A DNA stretch of 64,000 nt, taken from assembly GCA_024760905.1 (NCBI GenBank), contig CM045731.1, positions 20,207,501 through 20,271,500 on the forward strand, in the 5' to 3' direction. Source of the stretch: Plotosus lineatus (Eukaryota; Chordata; Actinopteri; Siluriformes; Plotosidae). Made by a program: the position numbers and the translations under genes. The notes beneath the pieces are model-generated. The model was not told where the DNA came from, made no database searches, and worked only from the letters and a program-made list of their open reading frames with translations. Positions 53,812-64,000 of this stretch are shown here, in pieces (position 1 is the first letter of the stretch; every line of letters begins with the position of its first letter).

Positions 53812-56806
53812 TTCTTCTTCTTTTCCTTTCGGCTTTTCCCTTCAGGGGTCACCACAGCAAACCATCTGCCTCCATCTCACCCTATCCTCTGTATCTTCGA
53901 CTCTTACTCCAACTACTTTCATGTCCTCCTTCACCACATCCATGAATCGTCTCTTTGGTCTTCCTCTAGGCCTTCTGCCTGGTACTTCCAACCTCAGCAT
54001 CCTACTACCAATATACTCATCATCCCTCCTCTGTACATGTCCAAACCACCTCAATCTAGCCTTTCTGACTTTGTCTCCAAAACCTCTAACATGTGCTGTC
54101 CCTCTGATGTACTGATTCCTGATCCTATCCATCCTCGTTACTCTCAAAGAGAACCTCAACATTTTTATCTCTGCTACCTCCAGCTCTGCCTCCTGTCTTT
54201 TCCCCAGCGCCACTGTTTCTAAACCATACAACATTGCTGGCCTCATCACCGTCTTGTACACTTTTCCTTTCATTCTTGCCGACACCTTCCTATCGCACAT
54301 CACACCAGATACTTTTCTCCAACCATTCCAACCTGCCTGCACACGCTTCTTCACCTCTTTTCCACGTTCTCCATTGTTCTAGATTGTTGAGCCTAAGTAT
54401 TTAAAATCCTCCACCTTCTTGATCTCGGCTCCCTGTAACCTCACCGTTCCTCTTGGGCCCTTGTCGTTCACACACATGTATTATGTTTTACTGAGGCTAA
54501 CCTTCATTCGTCTCCTTTCCAGGGCATACCTCCACCTCTCTAGATTTTCCTGCACTTGTTCTCTGCTCTCACTACAGATCACAATGTCATCTGCAAACAT
54601 CATAGTCCATGGGGAATCTTGTCTAACCTCGTCTGTCAGCCTGTCCATCACCATAGCAAACAAGAAGGGGCTCAGAGCTGACCCTTGATGCAGTCCCACC
54701 TCCACCTTGAACTCTTCTGTCACACCGACAGCACACCTCACCACTGTCTTATATCTCTCATACATGTCCTGCACCACTCTTCCTCATACTTCTCTGCCAC
54801 TCCAGACTTCCTCATGCAATACCACAGTTCCTCTCTCGGCACCCTGTCATATTCTTTCTCCAGATCCACAAAGGCACAATCCAGCTTCGCCTGACCTTCT
54901 CTGTACTTCTCTAGTAACATCCTCAAGGCAAACACTGCATCTGTGGTGCTCTTTCTTGGCATGAAACCAAACTGTTGTTCACAAATGCTGACCTCTGCCC
55001 TTAGTCTAGCTTCCACTATTCTTTCCCATAGCTTCATTGTATGGCTCATCAACTTTATTCCTCTGTAGTTGCCACAACTCTGCACATCTCCCTTGTTCTT
55101 AAAAATGGGCACAAGCACACTTCTCCTCCATTCCTCCAGCATCCTCTCACTCTCCAAGACCTTGTTGAATGTTCTTGTCAGAAAATCTACTGCTACCTCT
55201 CCTAGACACTTCCATACCTCCACAGGTATGTCATCAGGACCAACTGCCTTTCCACTGTTCATCCTCTTCAATGCCCTCCTCACTTCACCCTTACTAATCA
55301 TTGCTACTTCCTGGTCCTCAAGAATTACCTCTTCCCCTCTTTTTTCTCTCATTTTCCTCATTCATCAGCTCTTCAAAGTACTTTTTCCATCTTCCCAGCA
55401 CACTTCTGTCATCAGTCAGCACATTTCCCACTCTGTCCTTAATCACGCTAACTTGCTGCACGTCCTTCCCATCTCTATTTCTCTGCTGTGCCAACCTGTA
55501 TAAATCATTTTCTCCCTCCTTACTGTCCAGCCTAGCATACAAGTCATCATACGCCCTCTGTTTGGCCTTTGACACCGCTACCTTTGCCTTACACTGTGTC
55601 TCCCTGTACTGCTGTTTACTCTCTTCGGTCCTCTCTATGTCCTATTTCTTCTTAGCTAACCTCTTCTATTGTACACACTCCTGCACTTCCTCATTCCACC
55701 ACCAAGTTTCCTTACCTACTGTCCTTCCAGACGTCAAGTACTCTCCTACTTGTCTCTCTGATCACATTAGCTGTAGTTGTCCAGTCATCTGGAAGCACTT
55801 CCTGACCACCAAAAACCTGTTTCAACTCCTTCTTGAAGACAACATGGTACTCTTCCTTTTTCAGCCTCCACCACTTTGTCTTCTGGTCTGCCTTTGCCTT
55901 CTTCACTTTTCTTACCATCAGAGTCATCCTGCATACCACCATCCTATGCTGTTTGGCAACACTCTCACCCACTATGACTTTGCAGTCACTGACTTCCTTC
56001 AAATTACATCGCCTAGACAAGATGTAGTCTACCTGTGTGCTCCTACCGCCGCTTTTATAAGTCACCCTATGCTCCTGTCTCTTCTGGAAGAAAGTATTCA
56101 CCACAGCCATTTCCATACTTTTTGCAAATCTACCAACATCTGTCCTTCTGTGTTTCTGTCCTGGATACAAAACCTGCCAATCACTTCCTCGTCACCTCTG
56201 TTGTCTGCACCAATGACCACTCTTTCACCTCTGTGGGTACTCTGCATCTCTCCATCTAACTCACTCCAGAATCTCTCCTTCTCTTCTAGTTCACGTCCTG
56301 CCTGTGGGGCATAAGCACGAAAAACATTGAACATCACACCTTCAATTTCTAACTTGAGACTCATCACTCTGTCTGACACTCGTTTCACTTCTAGAAAATA
56401 TCTGACCATCCCCTCCTTCAAGATGACTTCTACTCCATTTCTCTTCCCATCCACACCATGGAAAAACAGCTTAAACCCTGCTCCTAAGCTTCTAGCCTTG
56501 CTACCTTTCCAGCTGGTCTCTTAAACACACAGTATGTCCACCCTCCTCCTCTGCATGTCAGCCAGCGCTCTACCTTTTCCTGTCATAGTTCCAACATTCA
56601 AAGTCCCTAGTTTCAGTCCTAGACTCATGCCTTTCCTCGTCTCTCTCTGCCTACGGACACGCGTCCTGCCTCTCCTTTTTCGACGTCTTCGACCAACAGT
56701 AGTCCAATTTCCACCAGCACCTTGTTGACTAACAGCGCTGATGGCAGCCGTTGTTAACCCGGGCCTCGACCGATCCGGTATGAAATTTGTCTTTACGGTT
56801 CGCATT
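53812..56806 (-). mobile_element. RTE LINE copy D, nearly full length
   Basis: The minus-strand 3' end is gtgaccc ctgaagggaaaagccgaaag plus (GAA)n at 53812. Coding includes the RT (54481-55361, MMFADDIVICSESREQVQEN, with a frameshift at about 54780), linker (55318-55575), endonuclease (55712-56170, 56098-56454, 56521-56814: LKLGTLNVGTMTGKGRALAD). The 5' UTR is lost after the gatcggtcgaggcccgggtt region. No target duplication was found. Confidence 0.87.
54481..55361 (-). pseudogene. RTE LINE reverse transcriptase (copy D)
   Basis: RT fingers SICEQQFGFMPRKSTTDAVF and FVDLEKEYDRVPREELWYCM in one frame (54738-55361), then GVTEEFKVEVGLHQGSALSP and FADDIVICSE in another (54481-54777). A small insertion near 54780 (KYEEEWCR) causes the shift. 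Confidence 0.83.
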
Positions 56807-56819
56807 ATACACACGGAGT

Positions 56820-56994
56820 AATGGAAAGAGTGATTTAAGAGTTAAAAAGAGAAGCATAGAAAGAGAGAAATGACATCGCGGTGTGGTTTCCTGAAAACCT
56901 GACTATATAGAAGAGTGACATACAGGCAGCGTGACAGAGTGTGTGAGAGTTTCAAGTTGATGTACTTTGTGTGTGTGTGTAAGAATCAGGAATG
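56820..56994 (+). promoter_or_regulatory. Upstream region of receptor unit 4
   Basis: It shares 'gagagaaatgacatc', 'gatttcctgaaaa'-type words, 'cagtgtgacagagtgtgtg', 'ttcaagttga' and 'aatcaggaatgatgaag' with the flanks of units 1 and 2. A probable duplicated promoter; no core element is certain. Confidence 0.4.
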
Positions 56995-57040
56995 ATGAAG
57001 AGCTTGTATCTTTTATCTGTTGTGGTTCAGGTGGCTACAG
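56995..57040 (+). CDS. Unit 4 leader exon
   Basis: [15 protein letters not shown] plus one base, donor gtgagtg. Signal peptide. Confidence 0.8.
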
Positions 57041-58225
57041 GTGAGTGAAGGTCTTTTCTATTTTCTATTACAGAAAGGAGGGAGAATATCAACTGATTCC
57101 TCATTCAGCTGCTTTGTGTTTACTTCTTGGGGTTTGGGTCCAGACTGAGTTACAGTAGGCCATAGTTCAGCCCTGATGCTGAACAATTGAACCAAACACT
57201 GCTAAATGTTCCTCATTTTAAATTTTATTGAACAACAACTTTACTTCTCTTGGGTTTCCCCTGGGGTATGATGTCCATGATCTCCACAATTTGAGTGAAC
57301 CATAATGAACGTGTGGGGTCATGGGATGGAATTGTGATGATCTTGGGGGAACTTGGTGGATTCATGATGATCACACTGATTATTCTGCTCCATTATGATT
57401 TGATGGGTCTTGACAGAATGTGGGAAGTGCAGAAGAGCGCAGTAGAGCTTCACAAACCTTTCCTGAGCTTGACAGTGCGTAATATCATAGGGGATCTTAA
57501 TGAACTTAGCTACATGATTCCTTCAAGTTTTGTCTCATGGAAGCTCCCTGTCTCCTTTTTATTCCAGTCGTGCTCTAAGAGTGGTCTTAAATTGTGGAAT
57601 TATGCTTTTTTTTTTTTTACCCGCACAGATCGCGAACATCATGTCCCAGTGTTATCCCAGGGTCACTACTGTCTTATGATATTAATAAACCTAGCAAAGA
57701 TGATCCCATTTGATAGGAGTGTTGTTCATTCATTTTCTGAACTGCCTAATCCTAATTACCTATAGCTGGCATCTCAGCCGACTTTGGGCGAGGGCAGCGT
57801 TCACCCTAAACAGCTCACCAGGCCATCACAGGGCAGAAACACGCTTGACTACTTTGCAGCCTCCTCTTGACAAAAGTCAGCAATGGTTCCCATACATGAA
57901 CCTCTCACCACAGACATTGAACACATGGCTGGCTTTCGAGAACCGAGTTAGCTGTACTAGTGGGTGGTGGTGGTGGTGGTGGTGGGGCTTAGCAGTGAGA
58001 AATGTTGACAAAGACGCTTGAACCCCAACCATGAGATCGGTAATCCACCTTACCACCGGGCCGCTACTGCCTTAAAAATGTTATAGGAAGACTTTATATT
58101 TTATAAATGTAATGCTATTAAAATCTGATTTTTTTTAACCCAGTTAGCTGTGCTGGGGGACAGTGACAGCCATGTGCAGAGTGGGAATCGACCTCCCAAC
58201 CCGAGGATCAGCAATCCAGTATCTA

Positions 58226-58260
<35 letters not shown>

Positions 58261-58285
58261 GCATGTCTATCTATCTATCTGCATG

Positions 58286-58320
<35 letters not shown>

Positions 58321-58579
58321 GCATGTCTATCTATCTATCTATCTATCTATCTGCATGTCTGTCTATCTATCTATCTATCTATCTATCTGTCTATCTATCT
58401 ATCTGTCTATCTGTCTATCTATCTATCTGCATGTCTATCTATCTATCTATCTATCTGCATGTCTGTCTATCTATCTATCTGTCTATCTATCTATCTATCT
58501 ATCTATCTGCATATCTATATATATGTCTATCTATTTGCATGTCTGTCTATCTCTATCTATCTATCTATCTATCTGCATG

Positions 58580-58618
<39 letters not shown>

Positions 58619-61600
58619 GCATGTCTATCTATCTATCTATCTGCATATCTATCTATCTATCTGCATATCTATCTATCTATCTGCATATCTATCTATCTAT
58701 CTGCATGTCTATCTATCTATCTGCATGTCTGTCTGTCTATCTATCTATCTATCTATCTGCATGTCTGTCAATCAATCAATCAATCAATGAAGAAGAAAAA
58801 AAGAAAAATAGTTGAAAGTGAGGCCTAATGGTGAGAGGAATGAGTTTTTGACCTGAAGTTCGCTGATTCGATGTCTTGTGTTATGATGCCGTTATTTAGA
58901 CATTAGCTGTGATCATGTGTATTTTGTCTTTGATGAACTTGAGTGTGAAATGTAGCATTAAAAGAGGTGGGTTAATGAATAAGAGAGATGCTACACTGAG
59001 GTGATATTATCGTACAAACACTGTATGTGTGTACACATTTACTGAATCCCATCTCTGCACAGTCTCTGTATTATTATTGAATTTATCTATAGGAACTAAA
59101 ATAAAGTGAAGTAGAAAAGTTATTTTTCCCGGAACTTGTACATCACTTCATCATTCGGGTCTTCGCTGTAAATAGATGTGCGTCAATTTCACAACTTTTT
59201 CTGTTGATCTGCTTTCAGTGACCACTAACTTCACTTCCTGTACTATCTTATGGGTGTGTGTGTGTGTGTGTGTGTGTGTATGCACGCGCTTGAATGTGTG
59301 AATATTTTTGTGTAGTACATCATCACTGATAAATGATTACATTATAATCATGGCATTTGGAAGACTCTCCTATCCGCCCTTATCTCTTATTTTGTTGTTG
59401 TTTTCAATAACTGAGCAATTGGGAGGTAACGACCTCGGTTCAGGAACCAGCAGTGGAAAATTGGTGATACTGGGACTTGAACGCCACCTTCAGATGATCA
59501 ACCCAGAGCCTTAACCCCTGATCTGCCACTGTTCTTAGTTCATAGAACCATAGTTCATGGTCGCTATCTATGACTCATAGAAGGATAACTAAAATATTTA
59601 TTTTACTGAAACCTGTACATCACTTCATTCACTCTGTTCTTCAGTCTAAATCAGGGGTCATCAACATGGCACCCACGGGCAATAGGTGGCACGCAAGGTC
59701 AACATGAGGCACCTGTGGGCCTGTTCACTGCTATTTTTAGGACAGGCCCGTAGCTCCATAGCGCCACTCTCCATTGAGCTGCATCTATTTTTTTTTTTTT
59801 TTCATTTAAATCAATATCTTCATATAGATGAATATCATTAATTATTAATAATAACATATAATTAAAGGTAAATTGAGCAGATTTGTTGTTTCAGAAGTGA
59901 GTATCGACCTGGGCGCCCTTTGAATTAATTTGTACCCAAGAAGTAGCTCTCAGTTTTTAAAAGGTTGGCGAGCCCTGATCTGAATAGATGTGTGTAAGTT
60001 TCACATCTTCTTCTGCTGCATCTCTGTCAGTGACCACAAACTTCAACTTCGTACATGACACTCTTGTGGCAGTTGTATGTGAGTGGGTGCATATAAGTGT
60101 GTGTGGGTGTGGGGTGGGTGGGTGCGGGTGTTGGGTTAGTGTGGGTTGGTGGTGTATCATTTTACATGAAGTTAATATAATCAATATAAATATATACTTT
60201 AAAGACCTGAACTGACCAACAGTATTGTGTTTGCATACATTTCCCAAATGCAGCTATTCAGGACAGAACTGGGGTCGCAGTCCATCCCTTATACTCCGAG
60301 ATCATCCTGTATTTAAAAATAAAATGCTGCGTCTTGTGTTGAACCAATAAGAGACATGATAGATCAGTATTAAAGTAACATCAACCCGACATGCGCAGTG
60401 GAGAAGTTGAATTTCTGTAAAGAAATAAATTCTGCTCGCTGTGTGAAAATTACACATCATGTGACCTCAGTATCAGTGATCATCTCATACAGTAATAAGT
60501 ATCAGCCGCATCCTTAGTTCCTGATGTGAATGATGTCTGTAGGTCAGTGTAATGTGAGATGATGTGGAGATACAGGGGAGATACTGTTGAGTTTTTCTCC
60601 GTCACACACTGAGGAATATCTGACCTTAAACACAGCGCTGCAGTCACTCAAACAACAGCATTCCTTCATTCTGTAATGTTGGGCTTCATATTGTATTCAG
60701 TAGATTGTGAGTTTTTGTATGTTTGTTTCTGTAGGTTGTGTTCTCTCAGGTAATCCTCAATCAGAAATCACAGGACGCAGAGGTGGTTCAGCGCTGTTAC
60801 CCTGCACCTGCTCCGACCCCAACGCCAAACCTCAGACATTCACCTGGGAGATCTCCAGAGCAGGACATTTTACAGATGTGTTAAATGATACACAGTTCCG
60901 CGGCAGAGTTAATCAGTTTAATATCAATTCTCCTGCTAATCTGTCTCTGCTCATATCTGACCTGAGAGAAGAGGATGCCAGAGACTTCAGGTGCAGCACT
61001 GAGAACAATCACAGAGGCATCATGCTTTATATTAAAGGTAAATAATTTAAAAACACATTAAATATTGATATTCAGACATTAGGGAGGTGGAGAGGATCAC
61101 ATGTTCACCTCACAGTAAGGTCGAGCATTCTGGTAACACTCTCAATTCCCGAAAAAAAAATGTATTTCACGATGAAAAATAAATAAATGACAAGAACCAG
61201 CAATTTCACATTTCTTTCTCCATTATCTAAATATACGTAAACAACGTTTTTATGATTACAAAACACGCCACAAATGTTACTTTTTTTATTTGAAATAAAG
61301 TTGCCAGTTTGAACATCAGATAAAACTTCTGCATGTTTCTGTACCTGCTGAGACTCACAAGCTCCTCCCCCTCCTCTCACCTCCCTCTGTTTGTGACCAC
61401 TCCCCTAATGTCTCTGTCTCTGGTTGCTATGGTAACGTTCAAACATGCCTTCAAAGTAAGATACAGATACATCACAAAAATGAAAATAAACTGCAAAAAA
61501 TTTTTAACTCACCATAGTGTGAAATCAGTGGGAGGCCTGGGCTTGATTCTCTGCAACGACACGAGTCTATCAGGAGGGTCTGTCTTCCTTTCAGCTTTTT

Positions 61601-63120
61601 CCCTTTTACTCAGGAGTCGCCACAGCGAATCATCTGATTCGCACGTTTGATTTGGCAGAGGTTTTTACGTCGGATGTCCTTCCTGTCACAACCCTTTTTA
61701 GCAAGGGACACGCTGACGGCTTTGCAGCTACTCTTTACGAAAGTCAGCAATGGTTCTTTTACCATAGACAGTGAGAGACATGGCCCGCCTTTGATAACCC
61801 AGTTAGCCGCACTGGGTGACAACCCTGTGGAGAGTGGGACTCGAACCCCCAACCTTTGGATCAGCGATCCAGCGCCCTATACCACTAGACCACCACTGCC
61901 CCGACACGAGTCTATCAGGAGGGTAAAGTGTGTTTTTATCTCCCGTCTGCATCGTGTTTTGTTTTGGTTGCTGTCACTGCAGAAAATCTGGCTTCACACA
62001 GATAGGATGTTGGAAATTCTGACCTCGGGGATCCCGCCATGACTTTAATCCAGAAAACACTTCACAGTTGTTGTAGGCTGCCGTCATTCTTTGATATGCT
62101 GGATTCACCTGTTTTGTTTTTGTTGATCCATTCCTTGGCTCTTCCTTGGTCCTTTGTGGTTGGGAAGATTTGTTGACATCTTGAAGTTTAAAATCAACAC
62201 ATTTTTCCGATAAAATTATAAATTTTCTCAGTTTAAACTTTTGACCCTGTCATCTATGTTCTATTTGGAATAAAATATTGCAATTTGGCACTTCCACATC
62301 ATTGCATTACGTTTTTATTCACAATTTGTATAGTGTGCCAACTATTTTTGAATCCGGTTTGTACTTAAAACATTACGAGCCGGGAACAGAAAATGTGATT
62401 TATAAGCAGGACCTATTAATAATTGCAGTATTTCTATTAGTAAGTGTGAATGTTATGTTTTCAGTCTGTGATCTGGAGGGGACAGAGTTAAAGGAGGTGA
62501 CTGGGTTCATAGGAGAGTCTGTAGTTCTGCGCTGCATCTGCACCAACCCAAAGTACACACCAAAGTCTCTGGAATGGAAGTTTAATAAACCTGGAACATC
62601 AAACAGTCAGAATATTTACCCCAATCCGACTGGACCTCACAGAAACAGAGTCAATCTGGTCAATAAAGACTCTCCAGGAAATCTCTCTCTACTCATCTCA
62701 CACCTGACTGAAGAGGACCAGGGACTCTACAGATGTTCTGTAACGGGTGGGATCAGAGATTTCAGACTCTCTGTTAAAAGTAAATTTTCCATGAACGATT
62801 GTGAGCTTTAATCCAGTGTCATGTATCTTATTACTAACACCGATGAAAACTCTCATGAGTGTGAATAAGTTTTTGTTCTTTTCTGCAGGAAGAAGAGAAA
62901 CAGCCACGAAACCTCCATCAGAACCACCTCAGAGCAAAACAACCTCTCCACCTGCACCACCCTCAACACCACACGGTAAAGTACAGGGCACAGAACACTC
63001 AGCCTCTCTCTATCTGATAGATGTTTCCCCTGAATCAGTAAATACAATCCCACATCTCTACTATCAGATTTATTCACATCCTGTTTGTATTTTATGATAT
63101 TTATACATTACACATTTATA

Positions 63121-63163
<43 letters not shown>

Positions 63164-63513
63164 TTCCATAACTTTAGGGGTAACATGCATAAACTTCAGA
63201 CAGTGATGAATACCTCGACAACACACGTTGGGGGGAGCTACTGTAACTATGTATTTATTATTATTTAGAGCAGCTTCAGAGTCGACCATCCTCTTCACTT
63301 TCACCTTCCTCAATATTACCAGCAGCAAATAAAGAACAAACTAACAGGATCCTCCCTCTGGGTGCCAAAACGTTTTGCTTAATGACCAAAATTATCCTTA
63401 TTATTGCATTAATATAAACATCGTATTGTTATTTTATACAGCTTTCTGGATTTTGGGGGTTTTATTGCTGGTGATACTCGGTGTTGGGGCATTTATATGT
63501 TGGAAATGTAAAG

Positions 63514-63567
<54 letters not shown>

Positions 63568-64000
63568 GTAATAATAACAGAATTTCTGTAATCCAGTTTG
63601 GAAAATTAAAATGATATTCTGTAGTTTGTACTCGAGGTGTGATTCCTGTGATCTCTTTAGAAGGAAGAAGTGGAGACGTGATTACTGAAGAATCTCAGGA
63701 CTGGAAGAGAAAGCAGCTGGATCAGGTTAGTGGACATTCAGGCTTGGTTTCATTATCATGGAACATATTACAATGAACAAGATTGAAATTACATGATTAA
63801 AAAAGAAACCTATAATTTTTTTACATTTATAACCCCAACCGTCCTCTAATTATAATTTTTATCTCCATTTATTTCATATATAAATAACAATATATGTCCA
63901 AAGATTAGTTGGATATCATTTAATACCTGAGATGGAACATCATGAAACAACCTGTTCTTTGTTTCCACAGACGGAAACTGTTGTTACTTACTCTGCTGTA
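56995..64000 (+). CDS. Receptor unit 4: two-V-domain, transmembrane, ITIM-bearing receptor (3' end off window)
   Basis: Exons 56995-57040 (leader), 60735-61037 (V1), 62465-62779 (V2), 62889-62975 (stalk), 63442-63513 (TM), 63661-63725 and 63971 onward (tail) join in phase with GT-AG introns. Predicted type I membrane protein: signal peptide, two V-set domains, Pro-rich stalk, one TM helix, tail with the ITIM VTYSAV. ITIMs recruit SHP phosphatases when phosphorylated, so an inhibitory receptor on leukocytes is inferred. The organisation fits the teleost DICP type; NITR (V+I with J motif) fits less well; CD300/pIgR-like is possible. This is the only complete-looking unit in the window. Confidence 0.8.
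57242..57697 (+). other. Unit-4-specific intron insertion with open frame
   Basis: The intron matches units 1 and 2 up to 'aacaactttact' and resumes at 'aataaacc.agcaaagatgat'. The intervening about 455 bp are unique. A plus-strand frame (57295-57765) starts [20 protein letters not shown] and contains a hydrophobic stretch [20 protein letters not shown] recognise no family; it may be a transposon or processed fragment. Confidence 0.35.
57725..58074 (-). mobile_element. Composite SINE (head 1, tail B), full, minus strand
   Basis: Inverted tail 'taatcctaatta', 'ggcatctcagccgactttgg', body 'cagcaatggttcccatacat', 'cgagttagctgtact', a (GGT)n insertion (57961-57984), then inverted head 'cttgaaccccaacc', 'taccaccgggccgctactgc'. 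Third copy of the composite type. Confidence 0.78.
58138..58220 (-). repeat. SINE head fragment
   Basis: 'cccagttagctgtgctgggg', 'gtgcagagtgggaatcgacc', 'gaggatcagcaatccag', cut off by the tetranucleotide array. Confidence 0.65.
58218..58788. repeat. (TCTA/TCTG)n array with interspersed TGCATG
   Basis: About 570 bp of tetranucleotides interrupted repeatedly by gcatg(t/a). Around 13 TGCATG hexamers are present on the + strand, then (TCAA)n. It lies in the first intron of unit 4. Long open frames across it are only repeat translation. Confidence 0.95.
58910..59250. repeat. Cluster-specific intron block, unit 4
   Basis: 'gaaatgtagcattaaaagaggtggg', 'atgctacactgaggtgatat', 'ctctgtattattattgaatt', 'gtgaccactaacttcacttc'. 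It matches 27120-27460, 41040-41520 and 53130-53430. A (GT)n run follows at 59254-59278. Confidence 0.75.
59405..59530 (-). repeat. tRNA-derived SINE fragment
   Basis: 'ataactgagcaattgggagg', 'aaccagcagtgg', 'actgggacttgaacgccacc' and 'tgatcaacccagagccttaa' match the family at 12105-12285. Confidence 0.55.
59653..59979. mobile_element. hAT MITE
   Basis: Ends caggggtcatcaac and gttggcgagccctg are inverted repeats. The 8-bp flanks gtctaaat and atctgaat differ at two positions. No coding. Confidence 0.65.
60735..61037 (+). CDS. Unit 4 V1 exon (V-set Ig domain)
   Basis: Acceptor ttctgtag, donor gtaaat. [80 protein letters not shown]. Canonical Cys and Trp are present; the F strand is FRC instead of YRC. 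NDT and NLS sequons. Phase 1 at both ends. Confidence 0.88.
61580..61902 (-). mobile_element. tRNA-derived SINE (head 1, tail A), full length
   Basis: A perfect 22-bp target duplication (61558-61579 and 61903-61924) bounds 323 bp. The minus strand starts ggggcagtggtggtctagtgg (A box) with B box ggttcgagtcc, then 'gggttgtgacaggaaggaca', 'tcagatgattcgctgtggcg', 'gccgaaaggaag'... (here gctgaaaggaag). The cleanest full-length copy, probably recent. It lies in the V1-V2 intron of unit 4. Confidence 0.92.
62465..62779 (+). CDS. Unit 4 V2 exon (V-set Ig domain)
   Basis: Acceptor ttttcag, donor gtaaat. [80 protein letters not shown]. Cys, Trp and YRC are intact, with an NLS sequon. Closest to unit 1 V2 and unit 2 V2. 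Confidence 0.88.
62889..62975 (+). CDS. Unit 4 stalk exon
   Basis: Acceptor ttctgcag, donor gtaaag. [29 protein letters not shown]: a Pro/Ser/Thr hinge. Phase 1 on both sides. Confidence 0.8.
63122..63161. repeat. (CA)n microsatellite
   Basis: Uninterrupted CA run in the stalk-TM intron. Confidence 0.95.
63442..63513 (+). CDS. Unit 4 transmembrane exon
   Basis: Acceptor ttatacag, donor gtacac. [24 protein letters not shown]: about 20 hydrophobic residues then a basic stop-transfer. No charged residue inside the helix, so no adaptor-pairing (DAP12-type) feature, consistent with an inhibitory receptor. Confidence 0.88.
63515..63563. repeat. (CA)n microsatellite
   Basis: Directly after the TM exon donor. 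Confidence 0.95.
63661..63725 (+). CDS. Unit 4 cytoplasmic exon 1
   Basis: Acceptor ctctttag, donor gttagt. [22 protein letters not shown]: a hydrophilic tail segment. Same phase as 50737-50804. Confidence 0.75.
63971..64000 (+). CDS. Unit 4 cytoplasmic exon 2, ITIM (truncated by window)
   Basis: Acceptor tttccacag. [10 protein letters not shown], where VTYSAV fits the ITIM consensus (V/I/L/S)xYxx(V/L/I). The exon continues past the window end. Confidence 0.75.

Noticed and set aside
58218..58788. Possible CRISPR-like array
   Set aside because: Spacing is irregular and units are tetranucleotides in a vertebrate intron; no spacers or repeats of CRISPR type.
58150..58828. Three overlapping 175-221-codon frames of Ser-Ile-Tyr-Leu repeats
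   Set aside because: All frames of a (TCTA)n array stay open by composition; not coding.
61840..61902. tRNA gene (also at 20780, 21181, 30470)
   Set aside because: A and B boxes are present, but they belong to SINE heads with LINE-derived tails and target duplications; the cloverleaf is degenerate.

Overview
The window is nuclear DNA from a ray-finned (teleost) fish. This follows from intron-split vertebrate genes, a recognisable sh3rf1 gene, a fish-type cluster of V-set immune receptors, and fish transposon families (Rex3 and other RTE-type LINEs, hAT and pogo/Tigger elements, several tRNA-derived SINEs, a Penelope-type hammerhead). I cannot name the species.

Layout. 1-6855 is intron of sh3rf1, filled with nested Tigger-like elements; one contains a perfect 206-bp palindrome carrying two inverted hammerhead ribozyme motifs. 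6856-17525 holds the last seven coding exons of sh3rf1 (POSH, an E3 ubiquitin ligase and JNK scaffold), encoding 516 residues including SH3 domains 3 and 4. The RING domain and first two SH3 domains lie upstream of the window. The 3' UTR runs to a polyadenylation signal near 20307. The last intron carries a decayed DNA transposon with a THAP zinc-finger ORF and a second, convergent ORF.

20331-26600 is intergenic and repeat-rich (SINEs, a hAT MITE inside a SINE, a Rex3 fragment inside a SINE, a LINE fragment, an inverted MITE pair). 26858-64000 is a tandem cluster of two-V-domain receptors on the + strand. Unit 1 has a leader, V1, V2 and stalk. Unit 2 has a leader, V2, a short stalk and decayed cytoplasmic exons. 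Unit 3 is a relic. Unit 4 has a leader, V1, V2, stalk, transmembrane segment and an ITIM-like VTYSAV at the window edge. The layout resembles teleost DICP-type inhibitory receptors, but the family name is an inference.

The cluster has been enlarged by transposons. A hAT/Charlie element (31163-38769, 8-bp target duplication) contains two full-length RTE LINEs at the same target site. A near full-length Rex3 lies at 43907-47243, and another RTE copy at about 53812-56806. One SINE family in the window looks like a tRNA head joined to the 5' UTR and 3' end of this same RTE LINE, and a variant carries a different SINE's tail.

The genes do not form a pathway. sh3rf1 is a housekeeping signalling gene beside an expanding immune-receptor array, and most of the remaining sequence is mobile DNA at various stages of decay.
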